This document shows positions 1-5,045 of a DNA stretch of 5,045 nt, in pieces. The position numbers and the translations under genes are program-made. Location of the stretch: assembly GCA_031290815.1 (NCBI GenBank), contig JAISLO010000214.1, positions 1 through 5,045 on the forward strand, in the 5' to 3' direction. This DNA is from Synergistaceae bacterium. GTDB taxonomy: Bacteria; Synergistota; Synergistia; Synergistales; Synergistaceae. Numbering within the stretch: the first letter of the stretch is position 1; each line of letters opens with the position of its first letter. The notes beneath the pieces are model-generated. The model was not told where the DNA came from and made no database searches. It saw nothing but the letters and a program-made list of their open reading frames with translations.

Positions 1-701
1 GCAGAAGCGCCTTTGAAGAGTTTCCTGTCGTCTCCCACCGGACAGGTTTTTATGCAGAAACCGCAGTGATTGGACGGTCCCTGAAATGTTTGTTCGGCGC
101 AGGCTATTTTGTCCATGCGAGACATCGAGTCAGTGACATCGGCGGAGTAAACGCTTTCCGGGCATGATGTCTCACATATGCGGCATCGGATGCACAACTC
201 CTCCGACGGCATAGGGTCGCCTTCCAGTTCGAGAGATGTAAACACTGAGGCTAACCGGTGTCTTGGGCCGTATTCCCTTGTAATGAGCGTATGATTCCAG
301 CCTATAGTTCCAAGCCCTGCGTAATAAGCAGCCCATACGTGAGAGAAAGCGGCGATAGGATTTTTTCTCAGCATCCGCTGTTCCCCGTATCCGTCGCGGC
401 AGATCGGAATCGACGCGAGGCCTCGTCTGTTGAGGTACATTGCCAACAAATATGTCATTTCGTCAAGTACCCGGTTGGCTATGTCATATTGGGCCCTGTA
501 CAGATCTGAAATTTTCGTCTCTACGACTGGCAGGAGAGACGGCGTGCAGATGGAGATGACGGTCTTCGCCATGGGCCATAGCGACCTCGGATGAAAATCG
601 GCGCCAAGGCCGCCATATTCTTCCCAGCGCCCCACTGGGGCGAACCCAACCAGAGCGGCACCTAGACTCCTTGCGTAAATCGAGATCTCATCTTTTGTCA
701 T
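1..701 (-). CDS. QueG-like (COG1600-type) double [4Fe-4S] iron-sulfur protein, C-terminus cut by window edge
   Basis: An open frame of 233 complete codons runs off the left edge. It starts at ATG 701-699, 22 bases after the NifK-like stop. The N-terminus (MTKDEISIYARSLGAALVGF, then APV) is typical of epoxyqueuosine-reductase-like proteins, which supports this start even though the Shine-Dalgarno signal is weak. A mid-region G-L-G-T-I-G-W-N motif (residues 129-136) is characteristic of this family. It is followed by two ferredoxin-like cysteine groups: C170-x2-C173-x2-C176-x3-C180-P, and C213-x2-C216-x3-C220-P with C201 as a possible fourth ligand. Known relatives include QueG, which uses cobalamin and two [4Fe-4S] clusters to reduce epoxyqueuosine, and many uncharacterised proteins of anaerobes. 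Its place in this operon argues against a tRNA-modification role. I infer electron transfer to the nitrogenase-like pair, or reduction of a corrinoid. No signal peptide or membrane segment is seen, so it is probably cytoplasmic. The family call is firm and the role is open. Confidence 0.85.
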   Translation of the reverse strand, partial: MTKDEISIYARSLGAALVGFAPVGRWEEYGGLGADFHPRSLWPMAKTVISICTPSLLPVVETKISDLYRAQYDIANRVLDEMTYLLAMYLNRRGLASIPICRDGYGEQRMLRKNPIAAFSHVWAAYYAGLGTIGWNHTLITREYGPRHRLASVFTSLELEGDPMPSEELCIRCRICETSCPESVYSADVTDSMSRMDKIACAEQTFQGPSNHCGFCIKTCPVGDDRKLFKGAS

Positions 702-723
702 CTCTGAGATATGTCCGCTTTCT

Positions 724-2067
724 CTATCTTTGAAAGGCAATAACGGACAGCAGATCCTCGATTAACGACAAGCTGCCGTCGAAACCTGCGTACCCGCGGT
801 TTAAAACGACGCGGTTCCCAACGGGAGATGAAACCGTCAAGTGATCGGCTCCGATGTCCGAGGCGAACTCGCGCTCCAAGTGGCTGCCTATCACAAAACC
901 CGGAGAGAATATGTCCTGATGGAGCGCGTCTGTCCTGCGCGGGATATATTTCCAAAAATGTTTTTTTATCTCCGTCGGATCCGACTCGTAGACTACGTGA
1001 ACCGGGCAGCGCGATTCGAGATCTTCGACGACTCGGTTTATCTTCGGTTCGTCCTCCTCGCCGACCGGGCTGGTCACTACCATTATCTCAGGCAGCCACC
1101 CGAGGTCGTCCGCAATGAATTTAGTTATGGCCGGAGCGTAATTAGCGTCGCCGACAACCACTGCGTGGCGCTGCCAATCAAGGTCGTTGTACGCGTCGGC
1201 GATTCGCTCGACGTATCGAAAATAGTTCTTCGTCTCCTCATCCACAAGCGAATCTACCAGTCTGCGAGGTATTTTCAATTCGGCGGCTATCTTGCGCAGA
1301 AAGATCTCGGTCGCCGCCGGGCCTATGGGAAATGGGCTCTCACAGTAAGGAATACCGTGGGCCGACTCGAATTCTCTTGCCGCTTTAACTCCGAAGAACT
1401 CCGATGCGACTATCGACAACGAGGCGTCTCCAGACCCTTTGATCCCATCGAGGGAATCGTACTCGGTGAAAAACGAGTTCACCTCGATTCCCAGGCGGCC
1501 CAACAACGAACGCAGCTTGATGAGATTTCCCCGCCAGAAGGCATCCTGCCCAGGCACAATCCCAAGAAGGTTCACCTTCTTGGTTTTCCTGCGGCCCTTT
1601 GGCGTCACGAAACCTTTGGCCAGTGCCGAAAGAACTATGTCGTAGCCGACGTATCCGTCGCCGCGGAATCCCCCGGTCTCGGCCCCTATTATGTTCGCGC
1701 CCTCGGCCTGAAGTTTTCTCACCAACGAGTGAATGTCGTCGCCTATTATGTCCGGTGTGCAGCCAGTCATAATGATATACAAACCGCCCTCGACCAGTCC
1801 TATTGTGCTCCTCGCCTGCTCTTCCAGCCTTTCGACGCCTCCGAACACAATGTCCTTCTCCTGTATATTTGAGCTTGGCGCGGCAAGACCGCCGCAGTAA
1901 CCGGCTCCGAGATAACCCGTGCTGCCGTACTGATTCCAATAAATGCTTCCGCCGCACCCCATTACGGCGTGCATGATTGGAATCACATCAGGGAGCGCTG
2001 TGGCCGTAATGAGCGCGCCTCCCAACGCGCAGAATGTTCGGGGCCGCTCGACGAATTTATTCTTCAC
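724..2067 (-). CDS. Nitrogenase component 1-like protein, beta (NifK-like) subunit
   Basis: This 447-residue protein is the second subunit of a nitrogenase-like heterotetramer. It starts at GTG 2067-2065, which overlaps the TGA of the D-like gene by four bases (GTGA) and sits downstream of a strong Shine-Dalgarno site, so translation is coupled. C13, C38 (in HAVMGCGG) and C103 (in TGCTPDIIGDD) match the three P-cluster cysteines of NifK (Cys70, Cys95, Cys153). The spacing of the first pair is the same 25 residues. The region T131 to D143 aligns with the NifK segment carrying Ser188, where an Asp (D137) appears to sit. The C-terminal GYAGFDGSLSLIEDLL matches the NifK GYEGA helix region. It is shorter than NifK (about 520 residues), mainly because only 12 residues precede the first cysteine. 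NifN usually lacks the full cysteine set, so this looks like a catalytic-type beta subunit rather than a cofactor scaffold. The substrate is unknown. MarK-type methylthio-alkane reductase or another nitrogenase-like clade is possible. Confidence 0.9.
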   Translation of the reverse strand: MKNKFVERPRTFCALGGALITATALPDVIPIMHAVMGCGGSIYWNQYGSTGYLGAGYCGGLAAPSSNIQEKDIVFGGVERLEEQARSTIGLVEGGLYIIMTGCTPDIIGDDIHSLVRKLQAEGANIIGAETGGFRGDGYVGYDIVLSALAKGFVTPKGRRKTKKVNLLGIVPGQDAFWRGNLIKLRSLLGRLGIEVNSFFTEYDSLDGIKGSGDASLSIVASEFFGVKAAREFESAHGIPYCESPFPIGPAATEIFLRKIAAELKIPRRLVDSLVDEETKNYFRYVERIADAYNDLDWQRHAVVVGDANYAPAITKFIADDLGWLPEIMVVTSPVGEEDEPKINRVVEDLESRCPVHVVYESDPTEIKKHFWKYIPRRTDALHQDIFSPGFVIGSHLEREFASDIGADHLTVSSPVGNRVVLNRGYAGFDGSLSLIEDLLSVIAFQR

Positions 2068-3623
2068 GCTGAAAGTTCTCCTCCTTTGATGTACTTGAAC
2101 GGATCCTCGGAGTACCAGTTCTTCCGGTATGGCTGGCGGACATTTCTGCTCAGTTTGTCGTTAAAGGACGTGTTGGCTAGGTGCCGCCTGATCCTGCGGG
2201 CTATGTCATACGCTCCAGCGTAACCGCTGTAAATGCTGTTCGTCCCGTAAATCGGCAGGACTGACACCCCGCACTTGGCCGCCCACACGTTGTCGGAGTT
2301 GTGACCTATGTAGAGATCCGGTTTGGCCCTGTTTATCATGTTTACTGCCTCGAAGGGCTGTGCCGTGGCAACGTTGAGCCTGATGGACGGGTTTATCCCG
2401 GAGAGTTTTTCGACTTCGACGGCTCCGAATTCATCATAGTGGTAGGGTCGAACGGCCAGTATCTCCATTCCAAGTTCCTGGAGCAGAACAGCGGTGGCCA
2501 GCGTGCGCATCTCGCCGGCGCTCAACATGGCGGTGCGTCCCTTGAGGCTGGGCAGTATTGGTTCAAGCGCCCTGTTCAGCTCGGCGGATTCCGACTCGAT
2601 GATACGTTCCGCCGTCTCCTGCAAACCGAGCTTTGCGGCAACCTGACGGAGCCACGTTCCGGTGTTCTCTATACCTATCGGCATCTGACCGCCCACGAAC
2701 GGCACGCCAAATTTTTCCTCCAGATAGCTCATGAAGTAATCATCGTGCGTGGGGCACACGCCAATTGAAAGCGCGGCGAACGGAGCTTTTCTGAACGCGT
2801 CCGGATGGGCGTCGCATGGAAGCATGTTGACCTCCAATCCAAGTTTGTTCAGAAGTCTGGTGAGTTCATTCTGATCCGGACCCGTCATGGAGGAGACGTT
2901 CATGAGGTTGACGAGCCTCTTGCGGCGAATCGCCTCAGCCGCGACAGCGGCTTCGTTGTCGTAAACGCCGAAGTCCGTCTCATCCCTGCCGTCAACTACG
3001 TTGCGGAGAAAAGAGTGAAAGATGGCGTCGTATGCTGTGGCCATCACCTTCGTCTTGAAACCTTCACAATGGACGGGAAGCAGCGCGGCGGATATCTGGT
3101 CCTTGACGTCGTTCGTTACGCTGTCTATGTCGTCGCCTATTATGCCTGGCACGCAGGTGGACAGGATTATTATGGCGTCGGGACGATATCTCCTGTCGGC
3201 CTCTAGAATAGCCTCGCGCAGCTTGACCTCGCCGCCGCTGGTCACATCCTGTTCGTTCAGATTTGTCGAGAGCCATAACGCGCCTTTGGGATTCTTGTCA
3301 CCGCTCCGCCACTGGCCAAGGCGCACGCTCGAGCCGAGAGAGTGAACCGCGCCTCCGCAGCCGATCGCGCCGTGGGCGATCACCACCGTCTCCTGAAGGG
3401 ACGTCAGTATGGCGAGCGCCGGGAGGAGCTGACAGATCGTGCCTTGACTGAACGCGCGGCTTCTGTTCTTCAGGCATCCTTCGCAAAAAGGCTTGGCGAT
3501 GTCTCCTATCAATCCGCCAAATTCTATGCAAGTACCCAGGCGATCCTCGCGGCGAGGAGCCGCTTTTGCGTCTATATAACTCAAATCGATATCCCCCTTG
3601 ATTTCTTCAGGCAGCCCACTCAT
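2064..3623 (-). CDS. Nitrogenase component 1-like protein, alpha (NifD-like) subunit
   Basis: This 519-residue protein of the nitrogenase component 1 superfamily (NifD/NifE/MarD/CfbD/BchN relatives) is predicted to pair with the following K-like subunit. C64, C89 (HGAIGCGG) and C157 (STCVPGIIGDD) match NifD P-cluster ligands Cys62, Cys88 and Cys154. HCEGFK (185-190) matches the NifD RCEGFR loop. C290, followed by YFMSYLEEKFGVPF, aligns with NifD Cys275, the cysteine ligand of the active-site cofactor. By hand alignment, NifD His442 falls at P457 in LPIYGTNSIYSGYAG, His195 at Y198, Gln191 at M194 and Arg96 at G97, so nitrogen fixation is unlikely. Extra cysteines C32, C47 and C50 precede the core. 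The ATG start overlaps the upstream gene by 17 bases. A TTG at 3584 with a far better Shine-Dalgarno is an alternative that would remove 13 residues. The family is firm; the substrate is unknown. Methylthio-alkane reductase, a tetrapyrrole reductase or a new activity are the candidates. Confidence 0.92.
   Translation of the reverse strand: MSGLPEEIKGDIDLSYIDAKAAPRREDRLGTCIEFGGLIGDIAKPFCEGCLKNRSRAFSQGTICQLLPALAILTSLQETVVIAHGAIGCGGAVHSLGSSVRLGQWRSGDKNPKGALWLSTNLNEQDVTSGGEVKLREAILEADRRYRPDAIIILSTCVPGIIGDDIDSVTNDVKDQISAALLPVHCEGFKTKVMATAYDAIFHSFLRNVVDGRDETDFGVYDNEAAVAAEAIRRKRLVNLMNVSSMTGPDQNELTRLLNKLGLEVNMLPCDAHPDAFRKAPFAALSIGVCPTHDDYFMSYLEEKFGVPFVGGQMPIGIENTGTWLRQVAAKLGLQETAERIIESESAELNRALEPILPSLKGRTAMLSAGEMRTLATAVLLQELGMEILAVRPYHYDEFGAVEVEKLSGINPSIRLNVATAQPFEAVNMINRAKPDLYIGHNSDNVWAAKCGVSVLPIYGTNSIYSGYAGAYDIARRIRRHLANTSFNDKLSRNVRQPYRKNWYSEDPFKYIKGGELSA
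2078..2087 (-). promoter_or_regulatory. Strong Shine-Dalgarno for the NifK-like gene
   Basis: On the minus strand this reads AAAGGAGGAG, ten bases before the GTG start at 2067, and lies inside the last codons of the D-like gene (residues K-G-G-E-L). It decides the GTG start and, with the GTGA stop/start overlap, points to coupled, near-equimolar synthesis of the two subunits. Confidence 0.85.
3593..3599 (-). promoter_or_regulatory. Candidate Shine-Dalgarno for an alternative TTG start of the NifD-like gene
   Basis: On the minus strand AAGGGGG is followed, after eight bases, by an in-frame TTG at 3584-3582 (Leu14 of the longer reading). The ATG at 3623 has only CAGGG almost touching it. If TTG is used, the gene would begin 22 bases after the upstream stop instead of overlapping it. 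The motif could also be chance in the codons for I-K-G-D. Confidence 0.45.
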
Positions 3624-4644
3624 GCCCTGTTTTTACGAAGGCTGCGACGTTTTCCTCCGGTGTCCTAGATGATAAGTCGCAGCCGGGAAGCAACATAAAA
3701 CCGACGCCTTCCGCCACGGCGATGCATTGTCTCGTCTTTTCCGCCACCTCGGAAGATGACAGATCCTCCAGCACGAACACGGGATGCACGTTTCCGGCGA
3801 GTCCCATTCTGCCGCTCAATATCTCCCTTGCCTTTCTCATGTCGACTTTGCTGTCCACGGAGATCATGTCTAAACCGGTATGTGGCAGAAGATGCAGTCT
3901 ATTGGTGATGTTGCCGCATATATGAAGCAGAGATGGTTTTTTGAACTGCACAAGCCGCTCACCAAGACTTTTCAGCCCTGGAACGGCGAACTCCTCAAAA
4001 TGCCTGACCGACAGCACGTCTCCGGACGCGCTTGGATCCGCGATGAAGATTCCGTCCAGCCCATCCGCTCCCAACATGAATTCGTAATATGAGGAGGACA
4101 GTTCCAAGGTGAATTCAAGAAGACGCTTAACGAATTGCTTGTCCTTATAGAGTGATTTAGTAAACGACTCGAGCCCAGCCAACTGCCCCGCCAGAGTAAA
4201 TGGCGCGCGCCCGCTGACGAAGAGAGCGCGCCGGCATCTGTTGAGCTTTATCGTCTCTTCGGCGACAGCCTTCAACCACTGGACTCGCTCCGTTTTAAAA
4301 ACCCTTGATATATCGAGCCTGTCGATATCCGACTTCGAGCCCGCCAATATGGACTCTATCGACGGAGCGCCGTCCTTCGGAAACGAAATTTCAGCTCCCA
4401 TCCCTTCGAGGATGAGAGCCGTTGCGCCGGTGCCGACTGTAATGAAATCGGCGTCAACTCTCTCGTTGACCTCATAGAATATCCTCGCGGCTTTTTCCGG
4501 ATAGTGCAGCAGACCTTCAAGCGGCTCTCCTTCGATAAAAAATGGCCAACTGCCGCCAAGGCAAACGCCGACAGGGATTCTTTCAGTTTTCTTCATTTTA
4601 AATGTATCAAGCACTATTTCCCTTGAAGTTTTTGACAACGACAT
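3607..4644 (-). CDS. Uroporphyrinogen decarboxylase-family (MtaA/MtbA-like) corrinoid methyltransferase-type protein
   Basis: This 345-residue protein has the full length of the UroD/MtaA/MtbA family. Characterised MtaA and MtbA are zinc enzymes that move a methyl group from a corrinoid protein to a thiol such as coenzyme M. H241 and C243 in HICGN, plus C322 in LLPGCDLS, reproduce their His-x-Cys...Cys zinc site. True UroD (haem synthesis) lacks this site and carries different N-terminal arginine motifs. IADPSASGDVLS (201-212) and the C-terminal SSRTPEENVAAF are also typical of the methyltransferase branch. The start at ATG 4644 lies 16 bases after the upstream stop and has a good Shine-Dalgarno (AAGGAG). 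Its end overlaps the NifD-like gene. No corrinoid-binding protein is encoded in the window, so the methyl carrier must come from elsewhere. The acceptor thiol is unknown; in bacteria without coenzyme M it could be tetrahydrofolate-linked or the nitrogenase-like enzyme's substrate or product. Cytoplasmic; no signal peptide or membrane segment. Confidence 0.88.
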   Translation of the reverse strand: MSLSKTSREIVLDTFKMKKTERIPVGVCLGGSWPFFIEGEPLEGLLHYPEKAARIFYEVNERVDADFITVGTGATALILEGMGAEISFPKDGAPSIESILAGSKSDIDRLDISRVFKTERVQWLKAVAEETIKLNRCRRALFVSGRAPFTLAGQLAGLESFTKSLYKDKQFVKRLLEFTLELSSSYYEFMLGADGLDGIFIADPSASGDVLSVRHFEEFAVPGLKSLGERLVQFKKPSLLHICGNITNRLHLLPHTGLDMISVDSKVDMRKAREILSGRMGLAGNVHPVFVLEDLSSSEVAEKTRQCIAVAEGVGFMLLPGCDLSSRTPEENVAAFVKTGHEWAA

Positions 4645-4655
4645 CCCAAATCTCG

Positions 4656-4661
4656 CTCCTT
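4656..4661 (-). promoter_or_regulatory. Shine-Dalgarno for the MtaA-like gene, abutting the upstream stop
   Basis: On the minus strand AAGGAG lies eleven bases before the ATG at 4644, and its first base is the last base of the TGA stop (4663-4661) of the glutamine-synthetase-family gene. This supports the chosen start and coupling of the two genes. Confidence 0.7.
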
Positions 4662-5045
4662 CATGAGTTTTCCAGGTATCTGTCGCGCTCCCAGTCGGTC
4701 ACTACCTTATGGTGAGCACTCAAGTCGAAGTGAATCAACTCGCTGAATATCTGAACGAAATCGCGGCCGAAATACTCCACTGCCTTCTCGCTTCCGTCGA
4801 AGTGTATCGCCGCTTCCGCGAGCGTGCGGGGCAAGTTTGGGAGCGAGTCGTTGTAATAACCGTTTCCGGTTATGAGTTCTGGGGAGGGCAGATCGTTCTC
4901 CAGACCATACAGCCCGGAGGCGACGGACGCTGCGATAAGGAGATAGGCGTTGGCGTCAGCGGAGCCGGTGCGGTGTTCTATCCTCGAAGCGTCGCCGCGG
5001 CCTATCAGCCTGGTGGATACGGTCCTGTTGTCGTATCCTATGCCG
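4661..5045 (-). CDS. Glutamine synthetase family protein (GlnT/PuuA-like gamma-glutamyl ligase), N-terminus cut by window edge
   Basis: This is the last 127 residues of a glutamine synthetase-fold ligase that enters from the right edge, with its TGA at 4663-4661. Residues 20-34 of the fragment (S-R-I-E-H-R-T-G-S-A-D-A-N-A-Y) match the conserved RIEvR...ANPYL block of type I enzymes. E23 sits at the position of an active-site metal-ligand Glu and R25 at a substrate-binding Arg. LLIAASVASGLYGLEN follows as in the family. The end (VVTDWERDRYLENS) is that of the GlnT/PuuA/FluG-like group, not the housekeeping GlnA ending, and the adenylylation-site segment of GlnA is not seen. Relatives join glutamate to ammonia, methylamine, polyamines or other amines at the cost of ATP. 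The specificity residues are mostly outside the window, so the amine cannot be named. It is the first gene seen of the operon and lies 16 bases before the MtaA-like gene. Confidence 0.88.
   Translation of the reverse strand, partial: GIGYDNRTVSTRLIGRGDASRIEHRTGSADANAYLLIAASVASGLYGLENDLPSPELITGNGYYNDSLPNLPRTLAEAAIHFDGSEKAVEYFGRDFVQIFSELIHFDLSAHHKVVTDWERDRYLENS

Noticed and set aside
258..509. An 83-codon plus-strand frame near the left edge
   Set aside because: It is antisense to the QueG-like gene, whose motifs run straight through this stretch.
841..1872. A 343-codon open frame on the plus strand opposite the K-like gene
   Set aside because: It lies wholly antisense to a clearly conserved nitrogenase-like gene, shows no recognisable domain, and is explained by the codon composition of the real gene.
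1385..1957. A 190-codon minus-strand frame inside the K-like gene
   Set aside because: It is an arginine-rich out-of-frame reading of the K-like coding sequence with no family resemblance.
2301..3206. Plus-strand open frames of 155 and 133 codons opposite the D-like gene
   Set aside because: They are antisense shadows of the D-like gene with low-complexity, non-conserved translations.
724..3623. True nitrogenase (nifDK) or cofactor scaffold (nifEN)
   Set aside because: The NifD His442/His195/Gln191 positions are replaced, there is no nifH or other nif gene in the window, and the full P-cluster cysteine set in K argues against NifN.
3607..4644. Haem-pathway uroporphyrinogen decarboxylase (hemE) as the identity of the 345-residue protein
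   Set aside because: The HICGN...GCD zinc/thiol site and C-terminal pattern belong to the MtaA/MtbA-like branch, and no other haem gene is nearby.

Overview
The window is a tightly packed run of five genes, all read on the minus strand (right to left). There is no intergenic gap longer than about 22 bases, and I see no RNA gene, insertion sequence, CRISPR array or terminator. Several features suggest a strictly anaerobic, corrinoid-using bacterium: a nitrogenase-superfamily component, a corrinoid methyltransferase-type protein, a QueG-like double [4Fe-4S] protein, mixed GC content and frequent ATA isoleucine codons. The codon habit and gene mix would suit Synergistota or an anaerobic Firmicute. 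This is a low-confidence guess, because no taxonomic marker is present.

In transcription order, 5045-4661 is the C-terminal end of a glutamine-synthetase-family ligase, cut by the window edge. Next, 4644-3607 is a UroD/MtaA/MtbA-family protein with a complete His-x-Cys...Cys zinc/thiol site. Then 3623-2064 is a nitrogenase component 1 alpha-like (NifD-like) subunit, and 2067-724 is a beta-like (NifK-like) subunit. Finally, 701-1 is an iron-sulfur protein of the QueG-like (COG1600) type, cut by the left edge. Neighbouring genes overlap by 4 to 17 bases or lie 16 to 22 bases apart, and two have strong Shine-Dalgarno sites inside or abutting the upstream gene, so they are very probably one translationally coupled operon.

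The central point is the D/K pair. The six cysteines that hold the P-cluster in nitrogenase appear to be present (D: C64, C89, C157; K: C13, C38, C103), as does a cysteine at the position of the cofactor ligand NifD Cys275 (C290). By hand alignment, the nitrogenase active-site residues His442, His195, Gln191 and Arg96 are replaced. The pair therefore looks like a nitrogenase-like reductase that is neither N2-fixing nor a chlorophyllide reductase. It is embedded with a methyl/corrinoid-handling protein, a possible low-potential electron carrier and a gamma-glutamyl-ligase-like enzyme. A plausible but unproven reading is a reductive system acting on a methylated or C-S/C-N substrate, or on a tetrapyrrole/corrinoid. 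No NifH-like reductase or NifB-like gene lies inside the window; these should be sought on either side.
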